Shown here piece by piece: positions 15,887 to 24,349 of a stretch of 64,000 bases of DNA. Numbering within the stretch: the stretch's first letter is position 1; each line of letters starts with the position of its first letter. The DNA is from Halalkalibacter oceani (GTDB lineage Bacteria > Bacillota > Bacilli > Bacillales > Bacillaceae_D), in the NCBI RefSeq assembly GCF_040544555.1, contig NZ_JBEPKD010000004.1, positions 1 through 64,000 on the forward strand. The letters are read 5' to 3'. The translations under genes and the position numbers were made by a program. The notes beneath the pieces were generated by a model. The model ran no database searches. It saw only the letters and a list, made by a program, of their open reading frames with translations, and was not told the DNA's origin.

Positions 15887-17071
15887 TTATATCCGATAGT
15901 TTGTTTTCTGAATCAGTTGTCCATCGACAAAGACACTCGTAATAACTGGAAACTGATCGCTGATTTTTTCAATAATGAGCAGGTCGGCTTTTTTCCCTTC
16001 GCGAACAGAGCCAATCTCATGATCCATTTTGACTGCTTTAGCCGGGTTGATCGTGACAAGCTTCATCATTTCCGCCAGGTCCATTCCATATTTGTCAACC
16101 AGGGCAAAGACAGAGTGAAGCATCGCCGCAGGATAATAGTCGCTGCACAATATATCAATTGACTCTTTTTGAATGGCTTCTGCCGCGCAAAGATTTCCGC
16201 TATGCGATCCGCCGAGCAGAACATTCGGGGCCCCGGCAATCGTATACATCCCAAGCTCCCGCGCTCTTTCAGCCACTTCAAGCGTGATTGGAAATTCACT
16301 GATCGTCGCACCGAAGCTGTGGACAAGCTCCAGTTTTTCAAGTGTGTCATCATCATGCGAAGCTACCGCAATCCGGTGCTCGTGAGCAAGCTCGGCGATT
16401 TCCTGCATGCTCTCCATCGAAAGCTTTTCCTTCGTCTGGTGATTATGAATCATCACGTCAATCGAGGCGTCGCTCACATTGTTATAGCTTTTTACCGTTT
16501 GACGATAAATTTCTAAATGACGGTATTGCCCCTGTCCCGGCGTATGATCCATAAAGGAAACTAAATGGACTTTCTTTTCAGCGATGTAGCGCTTTAGATT
16601 ATCAACCTCACCGATATTATCAATCTCAAATCTGGCATGAAACCGATGGCGGACAAGATGCTTCGTTTTATGACTCTGCTCAATTAAATCGATAAATTTC
16701 CGGACATTTTCCGGCTCGCGAATCGGTTTGTATTCATACTCCGTTCCTTTAAAAAGCGAAAGAGAATGAAACATTGTCGTAATCCCGTGCCCGATTAATT
16801 CCTTCTCTGTTTCTCTTAAGCTCAAATTAAAATCCATCAGCGACGTTGGACGAGGGGCTGCCATATGCTCAATATAGTCTGAATGAATATCGATAAAGCC
16901 AGGAGAAACAAAACCGCCTCCCGCATCAATGATTTCCATTCCTTCCCTGAACTTGATCTCCCCAATTGGAGCAATTCTGGCGATCCGGTCTTCTTCAATT
17001 AAAAGATCATAGCCGTGCAACACCGTATCCTCGGTGATCAATCTTCCATTTGTGATTACATACAAAAGCAT
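15887..17071 (-). CDS. phnM: Ribose 1-methylphosphonate 5-triphosphate diphosphatase PhnM
   Basis: A 394-residue amidohydrolase-fold enzyme. It removes pyrophosphate from the triphosphorylated ribose phosphonate made by PhnGHIL. Metal-site motifs are visible: GFIDIHSDYIEH (around 55-70), SFMDHTPGQGQY, ASHDDDT and LCSDYYPAA. AGGAGG stands two bases before the ATG; TTG two codons later would have better spacing and is an alternative start. Confidence 0.94.
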   Translation of the reverse strand: MLLYVITNGRLITEDTVLHGYDLLIEEDRIARIAPIGEIKFREGMEIIDAGGGFVSPGFIDIHSDYIEHMAAPRPTSLMDFNLSLRETEKELIGHGITTMFHSLSLFKGTEYEYKPIREPENVRKFIDLIEQSHKTKHLVRHRFHARFEIDNIGEVDNLKRYIAEKKVHLVSFMDHTPGQGQYRHLEIYRQTVKSYNNVSDASIDVMIHNHQTKEKLSMESMQEIAELAHEHRIAVASHDDDTLEKLELVHSFGATISEFPITLEVAERARELGMYTIAGAPNVLLGGSHSGNLCAAEAIQKESIDILCSDYYPAAMLHSVFALVDKYGMDLAEMMKLVTINPAKAVKMDHEIGSVREGKKADLLIIEKISDQFPVITSVFVDGQLIQKTNYRI

Positions 17072-17102
17072 TTCCTCCTAACCTTCAGAATGTTGGCCGA
17101 CG

Positions 17103-17948
17103 TTAAAGCAGGGAGTGGACCAATTGCTGGGTATAACGGTGCTGTGGATCCTCCAAAATCTGGTCGGTCAAGCCTTGCTCAATCACCATTCCATCCAGCA
17201 TGACGAGCGTACGGTCCGCCAGCATCCGGATCACGCCTAAATCATGGGAGACGAGGACCATACTAATGTTCAGCTCGCGCTGAAGGCCTTTAATTAAATC
17301 GAGAACGCTCGCCTGAACAGAAAGATCAAGTCCCGTTGTCACTTCATCCAGCAGCAGCAAAGGCGGATTGTTGGAAAGCGCCTTGGCAATCTGCACGCGC
17401 TGCTGCATCCCTCCCGAAAAATTTTTCGGTGCTTCTTTCCGGCGATGAACAGGAATATTCACCTTATTAAGCAGCTCCGCTCCCCTGTTCTCCATCATGC
17501 CGACGTCACGGCTGCCTGCCGCGATCAGCTTCTCGGCAATATTGCCGATTGAGGAGAAATTCATCCGTAAGCCTAGCAGCGGATTTTGATAGACCTTTCC
17601 CATAATGTGATTGCGAATATAGCGCTGCTGCTGGGAGGACTGCTCAAATAAGTTTTCTTCGCCATTTTCAAAAGCGCTGACAAACGCTTCTCCGCTCGTG
17701 ACTTCCTGGTCAAAATAAAGGCACTGCATCAGCGTCGATTTTCCACTGCCGCTCTCCCCGACAATTCCTAGCACCTCGCCTGGAAAGACATCAAAGGAAA
17801 CATTTCGGCAGGCGTAAACCGTTCCACAAACCTGGCAGTGATTTTTCACTAAGGTTGCCGATTGCCCACCGCGGCAATGCTCGCAGCCGGGTCCATACTG
17901 CTTATGCAAATTCCTTACCGATAACACCGGAACTTCAAATTCAGTCAT
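17103..17948 (-). CDS. phnK: C-P lyase accessory ATPase PhnK
   Basis: A 281-residue ABC-type ATPase that docks on the C-P lyase core. Walker A is GESGSGKST, the signature FSGGMQQRVQIAKAL, and Walker B LLLLDEVTTGLD. Between the first strand and CRNVSF it has an insert of about 25 residues with two Cys pairs (CEHC and CQVC, residues 22-42), absent from E. coli PhnK and shaped like a small zinc knuckle. Confidence 0.94.
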   Translation of the reverse strand: MTEFEVPVLSVRNLHKQYGPGCEHCRGGQSATLVKNHCQVCGTVYACRNVSFDVFPGEVLGIVGESGSGKSTLMQCLYFDQEVTSGEAFVSAFENGEENLFEQSSQQQRYIRNHIMGKVYQNPLLGLRMNFSSIGNIAEKLIAAGSRDVGMMENRGAELLNKVNIPVHRRKEAPKNFSGGMQQRVQIAKALSNNPPLLLLDEVTTGLDLSVQASVLDLIKGLQRELNISMVLVSHDLGVIRMLADRTLVMLDGMVIEQGLTDQILEDPQHRYTQQLVHSLL

Positions 17949-18794
17949 TTAGTTCACCTCAGCCGCATTTAATTTTTCAAGACAGTAGCTCGTATCATTG
18001 CATTGATAGACTGCCTCATCAGCTCCCTCGTCGAACAGCTCGTCCAAGAATACCCCCGTCGAGCCGCACAGTCGGCATTGCTTATCCGCAAAGGTTTCCG
18101 GGGCAAACGGATAATCGTCAAAATCAAGTGAGACAACCTTTGTGTAAGGAGGAACGGCGTACACTTTCTTTTCACGTCCGGCCCCGAGCAAAATAAGCGC
18201 CTCACTTTCGTTCATTTTCGGATTATCAAAGCGCGGAATCGGACTTGGCGCCATGACATAACGATCATGGACGAGAACGGGATGGTCGGCTCCGGTCGTC
18301 ATGCTGCCGTATTTCATAATCTGCTCAAAGAGCATCAGCCACGCCCCGCTGTATTCTTTCTCAGCATGGAGCTTCTTCGTGACACTTTCGCTCGGCTCAT
18401 AATAGCGCAGCGGCTCCGGCAGCGGTACTTGAAGGACTAGAATTTGCTCACTCGTCAGCGGCACTTCCGGAATTCTGTGCCTCGACTGGATCAGCGTCGC
18501 CTCCGCTGTATGTTCCGTCGTCTCCACGCCTGTTGTATCAACGACGAGCTTTTTAATATTGACGGCATTAACCGATTCATCGGAACCCTGGTCAATCACT
18601 TTTAAAATATCGTTTCTGCCAATGAGGGAGAGCGTTAACTGCAAGCCGCCGGTACCCCAGCCCCTGCCAATTGGCATTTCACGGGAGGCAAAGGGAACCT
18701 GGTAGCCTGGAATCGCGATCGCCTTTAGTGTGGCGCGGCGAATTTCCCGTTTCGAGCCTTCATCAAAAAAAGCAAAATTATAGGCCGGATTCAT
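17949..18794 (-). CDS. phnJ: C-P lyase, radical SAM enzyme PhnJ
   Basis: The 281-residue catalytic subunit that cleaves the carbon-phosphorus bond, releasing the alkane and ribose 1,2-cyclic phosphate 5-phosphate. The unusual iron-sulfur/catalytic cysteine pattern C-X2-C-X21-C-X5-C is present exactly (CRLCG through CNDTSYC near the C-terminus). GWGTGGLQLTLSLIG and GADHPVLVHDRYV are PhnJ-specific. The start overlaps the phnI stop by four bases (ATGA). Confidence 0.96.
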   Translation of the reverse strand: MNPAYNFAFFDEGSKREIRRATLKAIAIPGYQVPFASREMPIGRGWGTGGLQLTLSLIGRNDILKVIDQGSDESVNAVNIKKLVVDTTGVETTEHTAEATLIQSRHRIPEVPLTSEQILVLQVPLPEPLRYYEPSESVTKKLHAEKEYSGAWLMLFEQIMKYGSMTTGADHPVLVHDRYVMAPSPIPRFDNPKMNESEALILLGAGREKKVYAVPPYTKVVSLDFDDYPFAPETFADKQCRLCGSTGVFLDELFDEGADEAVYQCNDTSYCLEKLNAAEVN

Positions 18795-19915
18795 CAGCTT
18801 CTCACCTCTTGCTTTTCGTCTTTTTTTGTCTTCCGGACACTGTCCAGCTTCGATTGGAACGTCACATAATGCGGCATTTTAAGATGCGAAATGAAGCCGG
18901 TTGACTCTACGGAATCGATATGATAGAGGACAAATTCTTCATTATGACTTGGAAACTCATCATTCGGATATTCGAGACAATAATCTAAAATTCCAATCGC
19001 GATCGCCTTTGTCTCGTTTTGGCCGAAGCAAAGGCCATAGCCGATTTCAAACTCCATTTCCTTTTTTCCATATTCCTTCTCAACTGTGACCGGCATCAGC
19101 ATTTCGACTTCAGTCACTTTCACTTCGCCGATATAGTAACCATCTGCCTCGTCCTCACTGTCCGCCGTCGGATGATTGATCGTAACCGGCAGGTACCCGG
19201 CACGAAGCTCACCGACAGTTGGATGCAAATCCCCGTAGCCGCGGATAACCGAATAGGCAAAGGACGTGACCGCCCCGGTTTGTCCCCTTGTTAATATTTG
19301 CAGCCTTTGGCTTCTCGTCGATGGAAACTCAAGACTGTCGCGGGTGACATCATCCGGCTCTTGATCGTTATTGTCACATGGAGGAAGCAAGCCTTCCTTG
19401 CGCAAATAATCGAGCACTTTCGGCACCGTTTGAGCAGCATCATTCGCTCCTTGATCCAGCGAGCTCTCGCTGCTGTATTCTTTCAGCCAGTCCTTTATGC
19501 TTTCATCGGTTTCCTTCATTAATTGAAAATCGAGCAGCCGGTGAGTATAATCGGTTGTTGCCCCGAGAATTTGTCCACCCGGAATATCTTTAAAGCAGGC
19601 CGAAATTCGGCGTTCAATCCTCATGTCGCTCGATTCAATCACTCTGGAATAATGCTTGCGTGGAACCGTCGAGCGGTACGCCCTTAATAGAAAAACCGCT
19701 TCCTCCGGATTTCCTTCCGCCTGCTTAATCGCAATCGCAGCCAGCGTCTCATCGTACAGACTGCTTTCTGACATCACCTGATCGATCAGTCCTCGCATCC
19801 CGGCTTTTATTCTGTCAATTTCAATTGTTTTTCCTTGCTGCACCCGTTCAAATTTCAAGCGCTTAATCGACTCTTCAATCGCCTGCGTTCCGCCTTTAAC
19901 TGCTACATAGCCCAT
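18794..19915 (-). CDS. phnI: Ribose 1-methylphosphonate 5-triphosphate synthase subunit PhnI
   Basis: A 373-residue core subunit of the C-P lyase complex and the nucleosidase that releases adenine from ATP during phosphonate transfer. Recognised by MGYVAVKGGTQAIEES at the start, RAYRSTVPRKHYSRVIES, ILGATTDYTHRLLDF, and LPHYVTFQSKLD-like motif LKMPHYVTFQSKLDSVR. Overlapping start and stop codons (TAATG) couple it to phnH. Confidence 0.95.
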   Translation of the reverse strand: MGYVAVKGGTQAIEESIKRLKFERVQQGKTIEIDRIKAGMRGLIDQVMSESSLYDETLAAIAIKQAEGNPEEAVFLLRAYRSTVPRKHYSRVIESSDMRIERRISACFKDIPGGQILGATTDYTHRLLDFQLMKETDESIKDWLKEYSSESSLDQGANDAAQTVPKVLDYLRKEGLLPPCDNNDQEPDDVTRDSLEFPSTRSQRLQILTRGQTGAVTSFAYSVIRGYGDLHPTVGELRAGYLPVTINHPTADSEDEADGYYIGEVKVTEVEMLMPVTVEKEYGKKEMEFEIGYGLCFGQNETKAIAIGILDYCLEYPNDEFPSHNEEFVLYHIDSVESTGFISHLKMPHYVTFQSKLDSVRKTKKDEKQEVRS

Positions 19916-20523
19916 TAGACGATCACCCTGTTTTCAGAAATTTGTGTAGTGCGCGGCAGAGCCAAAAGCTGCTGCTCCTGATCAATAAAGAGGAAATCAA
20001 CGCCAAGCGGATATTCCCTGTTTTTCATTTGCCGGAGCTCTAACCATTTTTCGCTAGTCTTGACATCGATAAACGCCGTTGTCCGAATGCCAGGCCCTTT
20101 CAGCTGCAACGTTTGGTTATTCGATACCTTTTCCACTTCGACAATGAGTGAGGCGGATGTATGCGGATTTCTTAACGTGCCGGATTTCGCCTTTCCGATG
20201 GCTTCCTGTAAAGCGCCTTCCCCCGCATCCTGAAGAATTAAGATGTAATCCGCCTGCTCGATGGCAACCGGCTTCGCATATGTAAATTGATTCAGAATTT
20301 TTGATATGACTTCCGCTTTTTTTGACATGACTGCAAACGTCACTTCCTGATCAAATAACGTTAATGCCAGCAGTAAAAATGAAGCCGGGCAATCATTTTT
20401 GCCATCCTCCTCAAGCAACGCCACTTCCTCCGCTAAATCAGCCAGCTGTCCTGGCCGTGAAGTAGCATTCACCACTTTCCGGTAAACAGTCTGGATATCA
20501 TGAATATAATCGAATGTCACCAT
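19915..20523 (-). CDS. phnH: C-P lyase core subunit PhnH
   Basis: A 202-residue subunit of the PhnGHIJ core. Recognised by FRKVV-like N-terminus (VYRKVVNATSRPGQL), DQEVTFAV and KGPGIRTTAFI, and a C-terminal FPLGVD-like EYPLGVDFLFID. The start at 20523 has GGAGGG 5 bases upstream. It begins 10 bp after the phnG stop codon. Confidence 0.94.
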   Translation of the reverse strand: MVTFDYIHDIQTVYRKVVNATSRPGQLADLAEEVALLEEDGKNDCPASFLLLALTLFDQEVTFAVMSKKAEVISKILNQFTYAKPVAIEQADYILILQDAGEGALQEAIGKAKSGTLRNPHTSASLIVEVEKVSNNQTLQLKGPGIRTTAFIDVKTSEKWLELRQMKNREYPLGVDFLFIDQEQQLLALPRTTQISENRVIV

Positions 20524-20533
20524 CTGTCCCTCC

Positions 20534-20959
20534 TTACGAAACATCCATCGTTTCAAAATTAACCTTCGTTTTTAAAATTGACTGCTTCTCTACTGCTTTC
20601 GCCTGAGCAATCGCTTGTTCCTCATTTCCAAGCAGACCGTCCCATTTCATCGTTTCAGGAACATTTGCTTGATACCCAGCATCAATGATCGCCAGATGCC
20701 GCGCCAGTTCCGGCTTGTCCCCAGTCACAATGCCAATGCCTACCTTTCCTTCCACTTGTACCTTGCATTCGGTTACTAACACTTCCCCGGGATAAAACAG
20801 GCTCTTTTTTGAGGTTTCCCGGACTTTCATCATCACCAGCCCATGCTCCGGCTTCTGAATGACCTTCACTTCATAGCTTTCAAGAATGCTCTCCGCCATC
20901 TCTTCTGCTAGACTCGGCGAGCCATTTATTAGAATTTCAGTTCTGCGTCTTCTTTTCAT
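20534..20959 (-). CDS. phnG: C-P lyase core subunit PhnG
   Basis: A 141-residue protein and first gene of the main phosphonate operon. It shows the PhnG features RRRTEILINGS, FYPGEVLVTECKVQVEG and IVTGDKPELARHLAIIDA. Start 20959 follows GGAGG with 8-base spacing. Upstream are a Pho-like repeat set and a 12-bp motif shared with the accessory phn block, so phosphate limitation and a PhnF-like regulator probably control transcription. Confidence 0.93.
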   Translation of the reverse strand: MKRRRRTEILINGSPSLAEEMAESILESYEVKVIQKPEHGLVMMKVRETSKKSLFYPGEVLVTECKVQVEGKVGIGIVTGDKPELARHLAIIDAGYQANVPETMKWDGLLGNEEQAIAQAKAVEKQSILKTKVNFETMDVS

Positions 20960-21003
20960 ATAAAGACCTCCGTCGAACGTTTTGCTTGACAACTATACTG
21001 TAT

Positions 21004-21015
21004 CTTGTTGCCAAG
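21004..21015. promoter_or_regulatory. Candidate PhnF-like operator at phnG
   Basis: CTTGTTGCCAAG differs by one base from CTTGGTGCCAAG upstream of the accessory phn block (minus strand of 24198-24209). Both lie in the promoter regions of phosphonate genes. HutC/PhnF-type regulators bind similar TGG-CCA palindromes, and such a gene lies nearby at 21886-22587. Confidence 0.5.
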
Positions 21016-21035
21016 TGCGCGCACGTTAAAGAACA

Positions 21036-21069
21036 GTGAAGTTTGTATCGTTTTTGTAAAACGTGTTAA
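21036..21069 (-). promoter_or_regulatory. Candidate Pho box of the phnG operon
   Basis: On the minus strand TTAACA, TTTACA, GATACA and CTTCAC begin at 21069, 21060, 21049 and 21041, a spacing of 8-11 bp, resembling the TT(A/C/T)ACA direct repeats bound by PhoP. TATAGT at 20997-20992 could be the -10. The set is less regular than the one at 24217-24255 and rather far from that -10. Confidence 0.35.
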
Positions 21070-21175
21070 GACGAGGGAATTTATCAACGAAGCACATTTA
21101 TTCCGAAAGGATCCCATTGACTTTAGTAAAGAAAACACCATACTATTAAGAAAATTAAAACAGCAAAAGGTGTGG

Positions 21176-21191
21176 TTACCCCATAGGGTAA
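21176..21191. promoter_or_regulatory. Inverted repeat upstream of the 21238 gene
   Basis: TTACCC-CATA-GGGTAA is a perfect 6-bp inverted repeat 46 bp before the start codon of the flavin-type gene. It could be an operator or a small hairpin; nothing else identifies it. Confidence 0.35.
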
Positions 21192-21237
21192 TAAGACGAC
21201 AGGCTTTAACAGCATAGTAGAAAAAGGGGACGATATA

Positions 21238-21801
21238 ATGGCAAAAGTTTATTCATCCATTCTGCCGGGTCACGAAGAATTTATCCGCAAGCAACGAATG
21301 TTTTTTGTCGGTTCAGCACCTTTATCCGGGGACGGACATGTCAACATCTCTCCAAAAGGATATGATGTCCTGAGAATTCTTTCGCCGAATGATGTCGCGT
21401 ATTTAGATTTGACCGGGAGCGGAAATGAAACGAGCGCCCATTTAAAAGAAAATCACAGAATCACCTTTATGTTCGCAGCGTTTGAAGGTCCTCCGCTGAT
21501 CTTACGCCTTTACGGCTGGGGCGAGGTACTATTGCCAGGTACTGCAGAATGGGATGAGGTGGCGCCGCATTTCAACATCCTTCCTGGCGCCCGGCAAATT
21601 GTGAGAGCCCGAATTGAAACGGTAAAAACTTCTTGTGGATTTAGCGTGCCTTTCTATTCATACGATGGTGAGCGGGATACCCTTCATCAATGGGCTGAAA
21701 ATAAAAGTAAGCAAGAATTAGAGGACTATCGCCAGAAGAAAAATTCAGTCAGTATGGACGGAATCATAACGCCACTCGGTGAACGTAACGGGGAGAGGTG
21801 A
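21238..21801 (+). CDS. Pyridoxamine-phosphate-oxidase-family protein
   Basis: A 187-residue split-barrel flavin-type protein: RKQRMFFVGSAPLSGDGHVNISPKGYD, YLDLTGSGNETSAHL and RIETVKTSCGFSVPFY are typical of the uncharacterised pyridoxamine 5-phosphate oxidase-related group. AAAGGGGA precedes the ATG. It lies on the plus strand between the two phosphonate operons and shows no obvious link with them. Confidence 0.82.
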   Translation: MAKVYSSILPGHEEFIRKQRMFFVGSAPLSGDGHVNISPKGYDVLRILSPNDVAYLDLTGSGNETSAHLKENHRITFMFAAFEGPPLILRLYGWGEVLLPGTAEWDEVAPHFNILPGARQIVRARIETVKTSCGFSVPFYSYDGERDTLHQWAENKSKQELEDYRQKKNSVSMDGIITPLGERNGER

Positions 21802-21837
21802 CAAGGTATTACCGAAAAACTTACCGCATGATAAGAA

Positions 21838-21876
21838 GGCTGGTCAAAAGGTGATTTTTCCTCCTTTCGACCAGCC
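21838..21876. terminator. Bidirectional terminator hairpin
   Basis: GGCTGGTCAAAAGG pairs with CCTTTCGACCAGCC between the convergent flavin-type gene and the GntR regulator. The stem is strong and TTTTTC lies in the loop region. Confidence 0.65.
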
Positions 21877-21885
21877 TCCAGCTCT

Positions 21886-22587
21886 TTAAATAAGATACGT
21901 AAAACAGTCGCTTCGGTACATGATTTTCGAATATTCAAGAACGGTTCCGGACTTTCGATCCGTGCAGCCGGATTCCAGCAGCAGAAGTGGAACGAGGCTT
22001 GGACATTTTAAGAGCTCTCTTTCCTTTTTCGTTGGGAAGACGACGCTAAGTTGACTCTTCATCGGTTCAAACTCGGTATAGCCGTGCTGCCGATAATAGT
22101 GAAAGGTTGAAGTAATCTCTGTTCCTTCCCGCTCAATGTTGGCAAAAGTAGATTGAGATAAAAACGACGTATGTACAGCTATTGGATAGCCTTCAACTAC
22201 ACGCAGCCGGCTGATTTTGTATACCGTCTCCTCTTTTTTTACCCGGAGAACATGATAGATGAAAGAATCATATGGAATCTTTTCGCAGGCCAGATTCTTC
22301 GTTTCAAAATCATAATTCAGCTCCCTCATCTTTTCACTAAAGCTCGTATCCCCAGTCAATATGAGCGGAATTTGCAGCTTTTTATTTTGGACATAGCTCC
22401 CTTTTCCTTGCACAGAAAAAATATAGCCGAGCTCCTGCAACCTTTCATATGCTTTGCGTACCACGATTCTTGGTACGTTACAATCATCTGCCAGCTCATT
22501 TTCCGACGGCAGTTTATCGTTAGGTTTATAGTTGCCTGCCTGTATTTCCGCAATCAGTCGATCAACCAGCATCGCTTTTTCGGACAT
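21886..22587 (-). CDS. GntR/HutC-family regulator, PhnF-like
   Basis: A 233-residue regulator with an N-terminal winged helix (LPSENELADDCNVPRIVVRKAYERLQELGYI, residues 26-56, here in parts) and a UTRA effector domain. The G-K-GSYV turn after the wing is present. HutC/PhnF members commonly control phosphonate genes, and this gene follows the hexapeptide-transferase gene of the accessory phn block. The shared motif at 21004 and 24198 is its most likely target. The ligand is unknown. Confidence 0.8.
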   Translation of the reverse strand: MSEKAMLVDRLIAEIQAGNYKPNDKLPSENELADDCNVPRIVVRKAYERLQELGYIFSVQGKGSYVQNKKLQIPLILTGDTSFSEKMRELNYDFETKNLACEKIPYDSFIYHVLRVKKEETVYKISRLRVVEGYPIAVHTSFLSQSTFANIEREGTEITSTFHYYRQHGYTEFEPMKSQLSVVFPTKKERELLKCPSLVPLLLLESGCTDRKSGTVLEYSKIMYRSDCFTYLI

Positions 22588-22668
22588 TTGACATCGCTCC
22601 CTTCGAACCTGCTTTTAACCGACAGGCTTGAACTTCGAAACGGCTACTACCGGCTCATGCCGCCGTCA

Positions 22669-23301
22669 TCATCCGTGCCTCTTCAAAAAAGCATCAACAT
22701 CATTAAGCTCTTCAAAATGCTCTTCAAGCTTTTCTCTCGACCAATCCCACCAGGCAATTTCAAGCAATTTATTGGCCACCTCTTCTGAAAATCTTCTCTT
22801 AATCGGTCTGGCAGGAGAGCCAACGACGATTGTATAAGGCTCGACGTTTTTGGTGACGATCGCGCCGGAGCCAACGACAGCTCCTGTGCCGATTTCAACA
22901 CCCTTCATAATAATCGCCCCGTGTCCGACCCAGACATCATGCCCAATTTTCACCCTGTGAGTACGGCGCCAGTCAAACAGGGCCTCATCATCGTTTTCCG
23001 CAAAACGATATGCTGCTTTACGATAGGTCAGATGATGCTGAGTAACTCGGTCCATCGGGTGCTGAACAGGATTAATGCAAACATGAGAAGCGATCGAACT
23101 GAACTTGCCAATTTCCGTATAATTGACAGTCACATCCTCCATCGTATATGTGTAGTCACCAAACGAAGATTCGACAATCCGATTATTAGGACCAATTGAC
23201 GTCCACTCCCCGATCTCACTTTTGATAATTCGGCTCGACTCTTCAATATTAGGCAGTGTGGAAAGCTCTTTTTCTTTTTTCGTTTGATCAATAAGTACCA
23301 T
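22669..23301 (-). CDS. Phosphonate-metabolism hexapeptide-repeat transferase
   Basis: A 210-residue left-handed beta-helix acyltransferase. Hexapeptide repeats run through IGEWTSIGPNNRIVES and KIGHDVWVGHGAIIMKGVEIGTGAVVGSGAIV, and VGSPARPIKRRF is the usual end of the coil. HPMDRVTQHHLTYRKAAY is characteristic of the transferase group found in phn operons. The start at 23301 follows TTGGGTG and is one base past the PHP stop codon. It may N-acetylate aminoalkylphosphonates before C-P cleavage, the job PhnO does elsewhere; this is inference. Confidence 0.85.
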   Translation of the reverse strand: MVLIDQTKKEKELSTLPNIEESSRIIKSEIGEWTSIGPNNRIVESSFGDYTYTMEDVTVNYTEIGKFSSIASHVCINPVQHPMDRVTQHHLTYRKAAYRFAENDDEALFDWRRTHRVKIGHDVWVGHGAIIMKGVEIGTGAVVGSGAIVTKNVEPYTIVVGSPARPIKRRFSEEVANKLLEIAWWDWSREKLEEHFEELNDVDAFLKRHG

Positions 23302-23302
23302 A

Positions 23303-24160
23303 TTATACACCCAATCTTTCTTTTCTTAATTTGAGTGACTCAAGTGCTTCCACCCCTGGGCTTTTGCTTCCTAACAGCACCGGAGCTTCCCCATATGAGC
23401 CATGAAAATCCGAACCGCCCGTCTTCACGAGCTCATATTTGCTGGCGAGCTCCATTGCTTGTTGCTCATGCTCTTTTGTATGCAGCGGATGCCAGACCTC
23501 GATCCCTTCTAAGCCCACTTCCACCAATTCCGGAACCATCTCAAAATTGCGATATTGTCCAGGATGAGCAAGCACCGGCACCCCTCCCGCCAGCCGAATC
23601 ACCTTTACAGCCGTCTTAGCATCAATATAATTCATTGGAATATAGGCAATCCCCGGCTCTTCTCCATTTTGACCACGGCTAAACAGCTTTTTATAGAGCG
23701 GTCCATAAATTGAATCCGTATACCCCGCTTCAATCAGCGCCTGCATAATATGCTGCTTGTACACGCCGGTTCCTCCTTCGGCCAGCTCCAGGCAGCGTTC
23801 CCATGTAATCTCATAGCCGGCTGCCAGCAGGCGCTCTGTCATCTTCTGAGAAGCGCGGTGTCTTTGTTCCAACAGTGGCCGGCAAACTGCATCGATTTTC
23901 CAATGTCCCGGTTCAATAAAATATCCTAAAATGTGAACACGTCTCTCTCTGCTAAAATCAAAGCCGGAAACCTCAATTCCCGGAATCACTTCGATCCCCA
24001 TCGTCCGGCCTGTTTCCATCGCCTCTTCAAGTCCCTTCGTTGTGTCATGGTTCGTTATAGCCACATGTGTTACCCCCTGTTCGAGAGCCAGTGCCAGGAC
24101 AGCCTCAATCGGCAGCGGACAATCGGAGATATTCGTGTGGCAATGGAGTTCTACTTTCAT
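23303..24160 (-). CDS. PHP-domain phosphoesterase of the phosphonate locus
   Basis: A 285-residue PHP-family hydrolase with the four metal motifs HCHTNISD (residues 6-13), ITNHDT, GIEVSG and, near the C-terminus, TGGSDFHG. AAGGAGG lies perfectly before the start at 24160. No PhnP-type metallo-beta-lactamase is present, and PHP enzymes are known to hydrolyse cyclic phosphates in some phn operons. It therefore probably opens ribose 1,2-cyclic phosphate 5-phosphate, the product of PhnJ. A pAp or 5'-3' phosphatase role (YciV type) is the main alternative. Confidence 0.85.
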   Translation of the reverse strand: MKVELHCHTNISDCPLPIEAVLALALEQGVTHVAITNHDTTKGLEEAMETGRTMGIEVIPGIEVSGFDFSRERRVHILGYFIEPGHWKIDAVCRPLLEQRHRASQKMTERLLAAGYEITWERCLELAEGGTGVYKQHIMQALIEAGYTDSIYGPLYKKLFSRGQNGEEPGIAYIPMNYIDAKTAVKVIRLAGGVPVLAHPGQYRNFEMVPELVEVGLEGIEVWHPLHTKEHEQQAMELASKYELVKTGGSDFHGSYGEAPVLLGSKSPGVEALESLKLRKERLGV

Positions 24161-24197
24161 GGCAACCTCCTTGAAGCAAGTCTTTCTTCTAAAATAC

Positions 24198-24209
24198 CTT
24201 GGCACCAAG
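24198..24209. promoter_or_regulatory. Candidate PhnF-like operator at the accessory phn block
   Basis: CTTGGCACCAAG is a near-perfect palindrome located between the Pho-like repeats and the PHP start codon. Eleven of its 12 bases recur upstream of phnG at 21004-21015. Confidence 0.5.
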
Positions 24210-24216
24210 TATGAAA

Positions 24217-24255
24217 GGTTAATAAATCGTAAAAATCTTTTTAAGGAATTGTTAA
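24217..24255 (-). promoter_or_regulatory. Pho box of the accessory phn block
   Basis: On the minus strand TTAACA, TTAAAA, TTTACG and TTAACC follow each other at exactly 11-bp intervals (starting at 24255, 24244, 24233 and 24222). This is the arrangement of PhoP direct repeats in Bacillus. It lies 57 bp upstream of the PHP gene. Confidence 0.65.
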
Positions 24256-24263
24256 CGCGAAAC

Positions 24264-24302
24264 AAGAAAAAGCCTCAAAAGGGCTTTATTCAACCTTTTG
24301 AG
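24264..24302 (-). terminator. Intrinsic terminator of the 24350-24589 gene
   Basis: On the minus strand CTCAAAAGG pairs with CCTTTTGAG, followed by GCTTTTTC. It isolates the small Cys-containing gene from the phosphonate block. Confidence 0.75.
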
Positions 24303-24349
24303 ACTCTTCCTAGCGACGTTTGTGCTTCAGCAGGAAAACTAATTTTCTG

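Noticed and set aside
21005..21217. 70-codon plus-strand frame between phnG and the flavin-type gene.
   Set aside because: It overlaps Pho-like repeats and the candidate operator, has no ribosome-binding site and no family resemblance.
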